Positions 29,831-40,970 of a stretch of 60,000 nt of DNA are shown here, piece by piece. A program made the position numbers and the translations under genes. Under the pieces are notes generated by a model, which was not told the DNA's origin, did not search any database, and worked only from the letters and a program-made list of their open reading frames with translations. The first letter of the stretch is position 1. Each line of letters opens with the position of its first letter. This DNA is from Tubiluchus corallicola (Eukaryota > Priapulida > Priapulimorpha > Priapulimorphida > Tubiluchidae), in contig JAQGDQ010000010.1 of NCBI GenBank assembly GCA_030141605.1, positions 235,501-295,500 on the forward strand, given 5' to 3'.

Positions 29831-31269
29831 ATAAGACAAAGATAGCCTACTTTATTCCCCAGGTATAATGGTAAGATTATTAATACCAAAGTAAATACTA
29901 ACTTTTTCGTAAACATCGTAGTCGCACAACTTTCAAACAAATAACCTTCGTCATCTTCCCTTTTATTACGCGCGGGACAGTAACACTTAGCACGAAAATG
30001 ATGTGGTCCTACAAATTATTTGTATTATTTTAAAAGTAGACTGTGCGTTCTAAATCTATATAACTAATCGTTCTTTTCCGTCTTCGTGAAATTCCTGTAT
30101 ATTCATCACGATGGCGGTTTATGTCTCTATAGAAGCACTGCGAATTAAACTAGTTCTTCAAAGTATCAGCTTTGCTATATAGAACTATTTGGAGAAATTA
30201 GTGTAGTCAGAGTTAAACCAGGCAGATGAATGGACCACACTGTCGCTCCCAACAATAACAAAAATATTTGTGCTAAATCTCCATTTAGATTGCATGAACA
30301 GATACGGTGTGTCTATGAATCGCAAGCAATTTCTCACGACAATAGAATTTTATTTTCAAGTTGTTGCTACACGCTGTCTGCGATTAAATCAATTTAAAAT
30401 AGCCAAGGGGTTAAGACAACATTACACAACCACTGTCTATATTGTATACGTAAACGTTTATCTGGACGAACTTAACGGCTTAAGCCTTAACCTATGCTAC
30501 CACCATTAGCGTCATATTTGTCAAAAGCATAAAGCGTCATCTCTGGAGCGAAATATTAATTTTTGTTACAATGGACAACGTCTAAATGTAGGTTGTTGCA
30601 GTTTCAGCCGATAGAGTTACACAAAGGCAATGAAATCACAGAACTGGTTTTCTTAAAAAATTTCGCACTAGTATACTAAAAACTTACTATTTTAATTGTA
30701 CGTTACCAATAATTTTTAATGAAGACGCCATTAAAAATGAGCTAGTAGTTTACCGAAGTTAGTTATGCCAGTCGCCTTAAAACTTGACAAACTTTTCGAA
30801 ATGAACAAATACAGAGATGTACGCAAAAACAAATTTAAATTCCAACTTATCTGGTAAATCATTCAATGCATATTTTCTCTTTTGTGTTAACCTTGCCATA
30901 CGAAATATGCCACATAAATGTACAAACACAAGTGATAAATAAAACAGACAAAGTTTCAAAAGTGAGATAAATAAAACAATGGATTAAGGCTTTTTCGATA
31001 GGTTTTTATACTGATGTGAAAATGTTTTAAAAGCATGCCAACCTAGCATCTAGTTAGTTCGTGGCTTTATGCACGTGGATTTAGGCATAAACGAATACGA
31101 TTGTGCAGTTTGCCTTTAATACTTGTTGGACCCTATACAACTGTTTATTTTATTTTGCGACAGAAACTCAATTCATTGTCCTTTTGTAGCCTGAATCAAA
31201 TTGAATGTCACAAAATGAGACAGATACGTCAAGTTGTACTATGAATGGGCAGAATAAGCATGAATACGC
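29831..31269. other. Non-coding stretch
   Basis: No gene, RNA or mobile element recognised. Confidence 0.45.
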
Positions 31270-31680
31270 TTCATAATCTCTGCAACTGCCAGGCAATGAA
31301 TCTGACCGCAGCTCTCAACTTAATAACTTTCCCTTCGCCTAATACACTCGACAGAATTGAAAAGGCTTTCAAGTGCAGAGACGAAATGAAAGGAAGCTGA
31401 ATGTTACCTTGCCATGAGAGATGCCACCCAGGCAGGTATTACACGGCTGCTCTTTTTCCTCGCCGATGCTGAGCAGATGTTTGAGTATTGTCATCAACTT
31501 TGTATCTCGGCTTGCCATTAGCTTAATACATGCAGCTTCCCTTGATTTATGTTTTGCAGGTCCGCCAGACTGCTCCCGCGAGACGCAGGGCTTTATGAAA
31601 TATGAGGGAGGAAGGAGAGAGCTAGCTGCTGCAGGTGATGCAATTTTATGATGATTACAGCTAGAGGATTATTATACTCG
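31270..31680. promoter_or_regulatory. Candidate cis-regulatory block 4, with a possible micro-exon
   Basis: A balanced-composition block without simple repeats. Inside it, a T-rich stretch ending in TTTTGCAG (to 31559) is followed by a G+C-rich open stretch, 31560-31642, and a weak donor-like GGTGATG. The peptide it would encode includes PPDCSRETQGFMKYEGG, which I cannot assign. Whether this is a small exon, part of an enhancer or chance cannot be decided from sequence alone. Confidence 0.22.
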
Positions 31681-32614
31681 TGCAGTGTAATACGTTGGAT
31701 CAATCTCTTGTTGGAAGCAGGATCATAAAAATTAAAATTGTCCATAAAACGACGCTGCGACAGTTTATCAAGCTGTCATTGAGAGATGCTGTTACCAGTG
31801 AGAAATTGGATATTCGCGCCATAGAGATATAAATCATACGCCAAAACAGAATAACAGAGTCAGTAAAATGCTCAAATACTCCAAAAAGCTGTCAAACTCC
31901 GAATCGTATCATTGTTACGTTGTGTATCAATTATTGCAGTTAAGTAATGCTATTCCTTGTCACTAAATGGATGGGAGACCTCCGGAAAGACTGCTTCCGG
32001 GCCGTTTTATTTGCCAGACTGCCTAGCAATTTAATCTCGTTAATGATGTACAATTTTACATGTACTTTAGCATGGTTAGCCCGGTTAAACACTTCTGCCA
32101 ATTCAGTATCAAATTATTAAGAAATCGCCCATGATAATAACCTAGCTTACATCTCCACAACAACGATTCACAATGAGTAGGGCCTGCTTTGAATACTGGC
32201 CCGAACTTATAGAATGTTGAACTCTATAAAAATGAATTTCTATCAAGAATAATGGCACAAAATTGTTGTGAAAAAGCTTAATAATGATGTAAAATATATT
32301 ACAGGCAGCATACAGGTCACGGAGAAATTGTTCGCTTAAAATTTCAATACAACACATCCAGCCAACACGCACGTTCTTAAGAACAAAATAAAAGTCTGCA
32401 CAGGCCCTTTCGGCATTCATCGAGATAATAAAAGCTTTTCTTGAACAAGTACACCGTTTACAAAAGTGGCTGCGTTTGGTCTGGTTAAACTCGTTTTCAA
32501 GTGTTTCGCGAAAGGTTCCCTAAACTAACTCTCCCGCAAGTGCCAACCAGAAAAAGCTCTTATATAGGTTTGCCTCTCCCAACTTTCTCTCTGGTCGCAT
32601 TTGTTCTTATACTC
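31681..32614. other. Non-coding stretch
   Basis: Nothing recognisable. The frame at 32142-32420 (-) has no family resemblance. Confidence 0.45.
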
Positions 32615-32790
32615 ACGAAAACCTTTTCCCTTGTACTTGCAGCAAAATGGCACTTCTGTATCGTGGAATGTTGTCTATTACACTGGTCAAATTTGTACTT
32701 AACTTGTGAAAAGCTTTTCCTCTGTATTTTCCAGTAAAATGGCATCCACTCCTATGCGCGGCGAAAGGTTGTTAATTACGCTCGCAGAGC
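32615..32790 (+). repeat. Two-copy diverged tandem repeat, unit about 92 bp
   Basis: Copy 1 starts at 32615 and copy 2 at 32706. Both run CGAAAAC/TGAAAAG, CTTTTCC, TTGTA/CTGTA, CAG, AAAATGGCA (at 32644 and 32736), then a G-rich word and GTTGT...ATTAC. The copies differ by substitutions and a few indels. A weaker third copy may precede them (from about 32508, CGCGAAAGGTTCCC). Confidence 0.6.
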
Positions 32791-32885
32791 CTCGCACCCA
32801 TGGGCAACGAATCCCTTTTAAGAGGTGCCGTAAAACGCAATGATCTTCATGCGACAGCAGCAGAGCAGTTAGAGGAAAATTCCAC

Positions 32886-32912
32886 AAAGAAACAGAAACA
32901 GAAACAGAAACG
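32886..32912. repeat. (CAGAAA)4 microsatellite
   Basis: Four consecutive AGAAAC units, a short hexanucleotide repeat. Confidence 0.85.
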
Positions 32913-34379
32913 AGACTGCTTGTTTATGGAATCGCTTTGTTTGAAAAGTATGTCCGTGATATGAACGAAAACATCGAAAACAAAGAACGTTTTCATAAAG
33001 CGTCGCGCCTCGCAAAATTTCGCATGTTGTAACAGCGCTTTTAACTTTCGACTGGAACAACAAGGTTGCTCGTTCAAGACTACCCGAGGAATGCTGAAAC
33101 AACACAGACGGTTTTCACAAAGTTTAACAGCAGCTTGAAGATTCTCGGGGATACGTGGACGTAATATAATTCTCGAATCACTAGTTTTAAACAGGAGTTT
33201 GGGCTCTCACAGCGACATCAGAGGGCGCTTGTGAAAATTATGACACAGGTCAAGAACTAGCGAATCGTTATTTATATATTCTGGCCATTTTTTACAGCTG
33301 TGACAAACTATGAAATACTTTACTCTGAAAACCTTTCTCCTAACTTAATTAATTATGTTAGGATGGAAGTGATAACGTTTATCGTCATTACCATTCCTAT
33401 GTTTTCACGAACATCTGCATCCATCCCATTCCAAATGGGGAGACATTGTACTCCTGATTCCTTCATCCATCTACCTTGTACTTCCGAAATTACACTTTAT
33501 TTAAATAAAATCAGCCTTGCTTCTTGGCCATCTTACTTCTTTCAGTTCTGTGCTCAGACCAAAGTCCAACCTTTTCCCTCTGCAAAGTCACTTCTTTGGC
33601 TACATTACTTCAAGTCACTTCGTCGCCCTTCCGACTGAGACCTTCGCCTTGGTGTTCTAACCTTGCTTAGGCTGTTGGGCATTAATATTCTTCCAGAGAC
33701 CTGTTGCAGCCTTTTCGTTTTCAAGAGCGTGCCTAACTTGCACCCACGCAGAATTCAAAACCACCCTCGACCTGCGTCCTCTTACGCATGCCCCATTTGC
33801 GCGCATCAACAAACATTATCTTTTTGATGTTATAAATTATTATCGTTTTTATCAAATTTGCGAGTAAAATCCTTTCGCCACATCGATTTCTTTGCATGTC
33901 TTAAGTTTCTGCATTACGGAAAGGGACTGAACAGAATGCGCAATTTGCGCATACGCCAAAAATGGATGAATTAAGTGCGCATGCTCGGCAAATTCTTCAA
34001 TTAAATGCACTCAGTGCATTTATCACATTAAAACAAGAATAATAATAAATTTTATTAAACAATTTAGCCGTGGATACTAATTCATGTTTAATATTAATTC
34101 TTAAAAGTATCACCTGATATTGGATTCTGTACAATTACAATGAAACCACAAGCATCAATGTAAATCAAATAACGTCGTTGCCTAACACTCAACTGATGCG
34201 ATTAATTTGATACAGGAACATGTGTTATTAATTTTAGAAATCACAAAAAATCATTAAAAAAGCTGCCGAAGTCTGACCACAGGTAAGAAGTCTTCAGCGT
34301 AATAGTTTCTACAAGAATTTTTTCAAAAAACTGACTAGCTGAACCTAAAATTGCTTTTTGGCAATAATAATTCATAACA
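32913..34379. other. Non-coding stretch with a G+C-richer middle
   Basis: The 33300-33638 (+) frame is 112 codons but pyrimidine-driven and unassigned. Around 33700-34020, CG-containing words such as TGCGCA recur, including the palindrome annotated at 33936-33952. No gene is supported. Confidence 0.4.
33936..33952. repeat. 17-base palindrome ATGCGCAA-T-TTGCGCAT
   Basis: Perfect 8-base arms around a single T. Related words (TTTGCGCGCATC near 33797, GTGCGCATGC near 33981) stand within 200 bases. It could be a dimeric transcription-factor site; the identity of a binding factor is not evident. Confidence 0.5.
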
Positions 34380-34680
34380 TTCACAGCAAAGCTTGAAGGC
34401 CGTTGGGAATTTACTAACAGCTTTGTGTTTGGCCTTCATAACTCTCGCTCCTTGACAGCCAATGTTTTATTCAAAATTACAGTATCGACTAACTAAGCAG
34501 TTCCCAGGACCGTTGTCTTGGATTACATGGCTGTGTATGTGCAGGAACCTCAGGATGTCGAGCGCTGATCTTTCATGGCTGCTAACGCCTTGTCAAGGAG
34601 ATTATTACTACCTCTTCACATTAACAGCGGTTCATTTAATTGAAAAATTTCCCTTTTAAAATGCCGCGTTGCAATCTACG
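34380..34680. promoter_or_regulatory. Candidate cis-regulatory block 5
   Basis: A balanced, repeat-free block. TTGACAGCC (TALE/Meis-like, about 34452-34460) is followed directly by AATGTTTTAT. The G+C and word complexity resemble the other candidate blocks. Inference only. Confidence 0.25.
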
Positions 34681-35840
34681 TGACATTGTACTTGCATTAA
34701 ATGGACTCAAGCAGGTAATTCAAGCCGACTATTATAATTATTATATGCATTAAGTTATGATTAATTGTGGCACTTCGGCACTTTCGTACTCATAAATGAT
34801 TTTAACCGTGCTTTACTCTTTACTTAATTGTTTTCCTTCAATGCGCCTCGTGCAAGTGATATATATCTTTACTAATTGCTGCTGTATAACCGCAGGCAAA
34901 CAATTCCGCAGGATTATTAGCAGGCAACGTGTAATTAATATTTGGCGACTGACGTGTTTAACTTTGACTGGCTTCACCATCGATTCAACGAGGGCATGGC
35001 TTCACCTACTGATTATATATTAAGTCAACATTTGCTGAGAAATAAGACAATCCGTTTACAATTACAATGATTAGTAAAAAGTAAGAAAGATGAGACGAAG
35101 ACTTAAGTGAATAGTATGGGCCTACTGCTTACTTCATCTCTCATTTAAGGACGTGTCCAGTGACATTTTTGTGGAATGAATATGCCAACTCTGTGCAGGA
35201 ATACATTGGAACTATATTAATGTCACCTGTCAATTGTGACGGCGGTTTTAATTGCTTTGTAAATGTCGCATGATGTCGTCGTTCAGTTGCACACATACTT
35301 GGTCATACACGGTTCTGTACAACTACAGCTAGCAGCCGTTGTGTAGTTTATCAGGCAAGATTGACTGAACATTAGGTATATTAATTGAACGCTGACTTAG
35401 GACACATCCTTAGCTGATACCACTATCACTAGGACATATCCTTAGCCGACACTACTACCACACCACCAGCACCTACGCATGGTTATTGTTGACTGAAGTG
35501 AGATACTAAAGAAGCCCAATTCTGTTTGGTGTAAGTTTAGTGTGGATTTAATTGCATTAAAAATTTAATATCTCATGAAGCCCATTTATATTATTAAGCT
35601 ATTTTTGCTGTTTTTTGTGATATTCAACAATATACAAGTCAACATAAATTTCCAGTTTTCGCTTCAGCGATATGGTTAGGGAGCAAAAATTTGTTTGCGC
35701 TTTCCATCTGAAACTATTAAAGTTCTGTGATACTGAAATTCCGTGGACGCCTCTTGTCCCTAGTTTTTGTTCTCTTGCTTCCCTTGTGTAGTGCCAATAT
35801 TTTCAAAGAAAGAGCAAAGTCCCTTCACTTCTTCAAGTAG
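34681..35840. other. Non-coding stretch left of the RT fragment
   Basis: No gene recognised. It contains the two-unit tandem repeat annotated at 35398-35461. The frame upstream of the RT fragment is closed by a TAG at 35838. Confidence 0.45.
35398..35461 (+). repeat. Tandem repeat, two 32-bp units
   Basis: 35398-35429 and 35430-35461 share TAGGACA-ATCCTTAGC-GA at identical spacing, differing at about five or six positions. Confidence 0.85.
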
Positions 35841-36308
35841 ATCCGAAATGGAAGAAATTTAAAATTACCAGGACGTCAACAAATTTGGGGTTTAACAATT
35901 ACTCAGGAAAAGCAGACTGACACATTTCATAAAAGTCTTCTAAGAAAAGTTTTAAAGAAAAGATGGCCATACATAATCAAAAATGAAGATTTATACACCA
36001 GAACGAAAGAAATTTCTTGGAGTTCAAAAGACAAGATCCTAAGATTAACATTGCTAGGACATCTTCTAAGACTACCAAATGAAGCACCAGTAAGAATCGC
36101 CTCGAATGAAGCCTTAAAACCTTGCAAAAAACCACCTGGCAAACCAAAAATAACTTGGATAGCTAAGACAAATAAAGATGTTCAACAACTTCAACCAAAT
36201 CTATCTTTAGGAGTAGAAGAACTTAAGCTGTTAGCTGCAAACAGAAGTGGGTGGAATACTCTAGTAAATGTTGATGCCATGCCTACAAAAGGTGGAATGA
36301 GACTTTGA
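35841..36308 (+). pseudogene. Non-LTR retrotransposon RT C-terminal fragment
   Basis: A 156-codon stretch open from just after a TAG at 35838 to the TGA at 36306. It has no proper start and is clearly the tail of a longer protein. The features are those of the region after the RT catalytic core in many animal LINE-type ORF2 proteins: a basic FHKSLLRKVLKKRWP-like segment (about 35925-35969), then LYTRTKEISW (about 35991-36020), then LLGHLLRLPNEAP (36051-36089), then a Pro/Lys-rich KPPGKPKITW (36127-36156), then a helix ending near SGWNTL. The RT core (YADD box) and endonuclease are absent, so it is a 5'-truncated dead copy. The frame is intact over 468 bases, suggesting modest age. The clade is not resolved. 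Family recognition is from memory of such sequences; a protein search would settle it. Confidence 0.75.
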
Positions 36309-36420
36309 AGAAAGAAATGAACGTACAGTATAATGTCTTAACTACTTTATAATGGGAGATTTATATCGTCATCGACTCATCATTTATCAGCAAGCGTCAT
36401 TATCAATATCATTATAAACG

Positions 36421-36457
36421 CCATCACCACCACCATCACCGCCGCCACTACCATCAT
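36421..36457. repeat. (CAC/CAT)n trinucleotide repeat
   Basis: Short CAC, CAT and GCC triplets 115 bases after the RT fragment. LINE copies often end near microsatellites, so this could mark the 3' end of the same insertion. Confidence 0.7.
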
Positions 36458-36659
36458 ACTTAATCAACATGACATTGCCTGGTCGACATCATTAATAACA
36501 ACTAAGGAAATATAATTATTTTAGTGAAATGATAGTAGATAGTAACTGGGAGGTGTGTTCTCTGCTGAATGCAGAACTTTCTTCGTGAATAACACGGAGA
36601 ATGTCGAATCCCGTTGGGTTCACCATAACATTTACTTATAATATAACTTCAAATCGGCC

Positions 36660-37020
36660 TTTACAGGGTTAATGCGAGCTATAAGCTGTCAATTGTTCAT
36701 AAACTCGGCTAAATAAATTGCATTTTAATGAGGCTCGGTGTCTCACGGAGAGAGAGAGGCTGCGCGGATGCACTCGCAGTAATGACTACAGCAACTGCAT
36801 AAAATGAATCGGAAATTAGTCTAAAAGCTTTTGATCCAGATGAAATTGCTTTAGTTTAGGCAGAGTGAAGGCTGAATTAAGTCAATAATAATGTACTACC
36901 GGGAAAGCTAGCGGGTAGGAATTGTGAGGTTTTCTCCCGAAAACCAATTGCCTATAGGAGCTGCAATTAAATTTAATCAAGAAACACGTTACCGGCCAGA
37001 TATTGCCAATACTAGCGAGG
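36660..37020. promoter_or_regulatory. Candidate cis-regulatory block 6
   Basis: A repeat-poor block of mixed composition. It contains AGCTGTCAATTG (to 36695; the same 12-mer as in block 3), a short GAGAGAGAG run (about 36750), ATTTTAATGAGG and several TAAATT/AATTAAAT words. The density of distinct motifs and lack of reading frames suggest a regulatory element. Not verified. Confidence 0.3.
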
Positions 37021-38607
37021 TAGACTATTAAGTGTATCTTATTAAAGTTAATTTCACTGATCTACTTTACTTTGAACAAATACAGAGCTAATTTCATCCG
37101 AAGAACGAATAGCGGCTCCTTATTTTGGCAGTATTTGTTCAACGCAAACAATAAAAAAATCAAACAATCTCTAAGCCTTATTATTAATAGACACTTACAT
37201 AAAAATGGTGAGAAATCACCCAATTTGGTCAGACTGGTCTAACAGGAATAAATCCCATTGTACAAGCAACGGGACTTTTTCTTTGTTGTAACCCATTTAT
37301 TGTGGTAAATTACACTCGAATCGGCAGCACATGTCAGTATTCTCATGCAAGTATTGCTCTCCGGAAACCTCTCTATTTACCAAACCTCTCTACAGTCCAC
37401 ACTTTCCATAAATGCATTATGCAATATGGTGCAATAACAAAAAGAGCACGCATGGTTTTAGCGCGGGGCAATAGCTTTGTTGTAACACTACGGCAACTGG
37501 ACAACGTGAACTCCAGTATCCCACCTTCTGGGCACAAGTGCTATCTTCTGAACACAAGTGTAATGGAGGACTAGTTTCTACAGTATACCTGCGCAATTAA
37601 GTAGACCCATAGGCGCAGAGCATTGTTGACAGAGGTACCCAAGAGGTTTCGGCGCGGGCCCCTTGACGGGACGCTACATAATAGGAACCATCTGTCAAGA
37701 AATTTCACTCCAGTAAGGATTTTGTACAATGTGCGGGCCATAAAACAGCGGCAGTTAACATCTGTTATACCTTTATACGGGGAATATTAGCAGCGCTTAT
37801 GAATTAATGACAGAATATTATATACAGCTTAAATTTAATCAGCTAAGCTAAGCTATTCAACCCGAGCAAATAATCCGTCGGTTTTTACAGTTCAATGAAA
37901 CGTATAATGAGAAATTTTAGTTATTCATGAATGTTCCGTCAGCAGTTAAATTTTGCTAAATATAAATAACGAAACCGTTAAAGTTAAACGAAACGTTAAA
38001 GAAAAATATGTTCAAAGACTGTTTAAATAAATACTGCCGGGCCAAAACTCCTGTTTTTAACAGAAGTGATTTTTAACCGAAATTCTAACAGAACAGAACA
38101 GACATCAGACAAAGAGTGGCTCGTATCTGCTAATGGAAATGTAATTCCGGTTTCGTAAACAATACTAGCTTTTTTGCAATTAAGCAATTAGGTCAAACCC
38201 GAGGGCGTTGAAAATAGTAAACATATTTTTACAATCACGTAGAACTTATTGGAAAGGACCTATTTATCTCACAGATGTATGATCCAACAATGGCTGGAAT
38301 ATAGGCGGAAATAACGCAATTATGTCTTGCGCTTCCTTCCAATCCTATATGTGCGTGTGGCGTGTGGGTTCCCGCAGGCCTGTACCGGTGAACCACCACT
38401 TTGGTGTTAATAATCATTATCATTACCAGAAATTACCACACTTTATGAAACACAATATTAACGGAATTTAACGCCAGTTGCGGTTAAAATTGCGGTTTCG
38501 GTCGAGCTGTTATCAGCGCATCTACTGGTGATCCTTTAACCGCTATTACGCGATCCTTTTTCCGCGATGTGCCCTTGAAGTGGTGGTCTTTTGACTGGTG
38601 GACTTTT
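37021..38607. other. Non-coding stretch between block 6 and the second LINE fragment
   Basis: No gene is supported; the 90-codon frame at 37302-37574 (+) is unassigned. A short G+C-rich word (GGCGCGGGCCCC) stands at about 37651-37662. Confidence 0.45.
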
Positions 38608-38631
38608 TATATATGTATGTATATGTATGTA
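38608..38631. repeat. (TATG)n tail of the LINE fragment
   Basis: ATATGTATGT repeated, lying at the 3' side of the minus-strand LINE fragment, as expected for a retroposed tail. Confidence 0.7.
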
Positions 38632-39045
38632 GTTTGTTGACTAAAACAAGTTACATGTATATACGAGGAACGAGGTAAATGCCACAACCGATACATTAGT
38701 GATTTTAGTCCAAATGTCACTTTACGTACATTTCCTACTCAAGGTTATAGCATTAAGTGATTAAAAACAGTGTTATGCATACAAGGTACATCAGCATAAA
38801 AGCTGCAAAATTTCATAACATATCATATAACAATTAGTGTGCTCAAAGAAGTGAGTTAAATCAGCAAAGTTTACATTGTCGTAGCGGTTTCTAATATTTT
38901 ATGGTAGGAGGCATGTCTGTATAACGTGTTTCTCAGTTTGAATGTCCCCACAAGGACATAACCTATTTTCCCTTGACTGTCTCGCCCATCTACCCGTTTC
39001 TATCCGCAGCCTATGTGACTGAAGACGCATTCTTGTGAAGCTTAT
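38608..39045 (-). pseudogene. LINE 3' end with C-terminal zinc-finger-like motif
   Basis: Read on the minus strand, 39045-38899 encodes about 48 residues containing the block RMRLQSHRLRIETGRW followed by LCPCGDIQTEKHVIQTC, then a TAA. A conserved R-x-E-T-G-x-W block and C-x-C...H...C cluster are typical of the extreme C-terminus of ORF2 proteins in many animal non-LTR retrotransposons. After the stop, about 270 bases of 3' untranslated sequence lead to a CATA/TATG-type simple repeat at 38608-38631, the usual kind of tail. Everything 5' of this is missing: a heavily 5'-truncated, dead copy. Upstream of 39045 the frame stays open to 39159 but no longer looks like the element. Confidence 0.8.
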
Positions 39046-39159
39046 CCGATGATGCTCAAATAATGTCGATTCAAAACGAGGAGTTTCAAGACCGGGGTTC
39101 AATTCCAAGTACCTATACACCCTATACCGTATATGCAATAGGCACCTCAACATCATCAC

Positions 39160-39779
39160 CCACAGTTAATCCATACGTATTACATGTGTTACCTATGTAT
39201 ATAATTCACACTTCATCCCACTTTCCACATATTCAAATGGCCCGCATTTCCCTCGAGTAACTCTAACAAATGCTGTCAAATGTAAGCATCTTCAGATTTC
39301 AGTCTTTGTCAGATTTAAGAAACTCTGCATTCGTATCAGTCGAGTGTTTGTCTAAAGATACGTAGCAGTTCGTGATATTTGCCTAGCCATAAAAGAGGAG
39401 GAAAGGAGAGGACATTTATACGCAGTACGCCTCCAGGCTGCATGCGCATCTGCATACAGATGAAGTCAGAAAATGGCTTCATGATTTACCGATTCCGGTT
39501 TTTTACATCAGCTCAACCATTGCAAATTGCGCCACTGACTTGATTTCACTGACTTAATTCTTTTTTAAACAGAGTATATAAACTGGCTGCATTCGTTCCA
39601 TAGGGATAGCACAGTTAGTAACAGTATTTTCAGCAAAGTTACAGCACGGTTTTCTGTTTAATGTTTCTTGTAATGAGTTCATTATAATAATCAATTTAAC
39701 ACAACGGATTTAAGAAGACGATCCTAGTATTTTGCTCCTTAACCTACGTAGACATGCACCGATACGATTAAGGGCAGAA
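39160..39779. other. Non-coding stretch
   Basis: No gene seen. Just left of it, on the + strand, a B-box-like GGTTCAATTCC (about 39096-39106) stands next to the LINE fragment, but no tRNA fold accompanies it. Confidence 0.4.
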
Positions 39780-40260
39780 TCTTTTTAATTCACCATGGAT
39801 TCAATTATAGACCTGAAAGACGCGCTAAGGTTAAACGTTCGAGAAAAGAAGTCTGTCGTAACGTGCACTGACAACGATCACGGCGACCTCTGTTTCAGCC
39901 GCCACTTTATTTTGAAAAATTGCGCGTGGCTTCATAACAGCAGGATCTCCTAAAAGCTCTCTATGGGAGTTTCTTAAAGCGTCCGGGTTCATTTGCGGAG
40001 ATTGATCGTCAGGCGATCAGTTTCAGTTTATCGTCACAGACACATATCATCAGAGCAGAGAGACTCATTTATCCATCAACTCGAGAGTAATGATGGGAGC
40101 TGGCCAGCCTCTACATCATATTCTATAGATGCAATTAACCACCACGATCCACTTTAGTCAGGACGCACTCTGACAAGGACAGACAATAATCGGTGACGTT
40201 GCAATGACCATTAGTCACTTTGGAGAAATGGATTGACAATGCTAAGTTGCTGATGCTGAT
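39780..40260. promoter_or_regulatory. Candidate cis-regulatory block 7
   Basis: The largest of the regulatory-looking blocks: almost no simple repeat, balanced composition and many different words, including several ACAAT/ATTGACA Sox-type cores (about 40183-40240) and GCAATTAACC (about 40130). There are no reading frames of note. Inference from texture; cross-species conservation would be the test. Confidence 0.3.
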
Positions 40261-40884
40261 AGACTTGTTTTATGTGTACGATTCGAGAAACACGTTTCAC
40301 AAGTAGTTAACTGTTCCTCAGAAGAGCGACTTACACAGATATACGTGTAAGATATAAACATTCTCTCTCTCTCTTCCTAAAACCAAATGTAGATTACAAA
40401 GTACAAATAGGCTACTACAGGAAAGTGTGTTAACATTTTCTGTCACTAGCTCGCTCTAGTGACAACAGAGAAACTCACAGATGTCAAAATTGTATTAATC
40501 CTTAAAATTTGCTTCTTAGGTGCGTAAAAATCTAAATATTCCAATTCCCTAAAACAAAATACGTTTAAACACCTCCCTTGTGCTATCTTATCCACAACAC
40601 TGGCATTACTTTACTCTAATAGCTGGAAAATAAATCTGGAAACGTCTACCATTGAATTTTTGCTTCAAAATGTCTATCGAATCTTTCTTCCAGCTTGGTG
40701 AATTACGAATGCGGAAGTTCAACTGAATAAGTAAAACCGGATAGCGACAATAGTTTTCCAGGAGTGCCCGAACATCAGCAGCAAGAACTGTAAAAATAAT
40801 TACCGTTTACGTTATCGTTCTGAATGGCAAGCAAACCAGACAGTAGACAAGAAAAGATACAGGCGTAAATAGCAAAGGAGAAGC
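40261..40884. other. Non-coding stretch
   Basis: Nothing recognisable apart from a short CTCTCTCTCT run near 40363. Confidence 0.45.
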
Positions 40885-40970
40885 TGGCTTCAAAACAATT
40901 TTAACGGTTTGCGCTGTCAGTGCTGGCGTACAGAAGATCCGGGTTCAAAACCGGCAGACCTCAATTTCCT
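40885..40970 (+). mobile_element. Possible tRNA-derived SINE fragment
   Basis: A perfect Pol III B-box consensus, GGTTCAAAACC (40942-40952), follows about 30 bases that could be an eroded tRNA anticodon arm (GTCAGTGCTGGCGTACAG). Right after it comes CCGGCAGACCTCAATT, which resembles the CCGGCCTCAATT after the B-box-like word in the second candidate at 45.9 kb. The A-box is not convincing and the T-stem pairs poorly, so this is not an intact tRNA gene. Alternative: chance. Confidence 0.3.

Noticed and set aside
39060-39120. A 2A-like NPG word in the minus-strand frame left of the LINE C-terminus, and a B-box word on the + strand
   Set aside because: The full 2A motif is absent and it would lie at the wrong end of a retrotransposon protein; the B-box has no tRNA fold around it.
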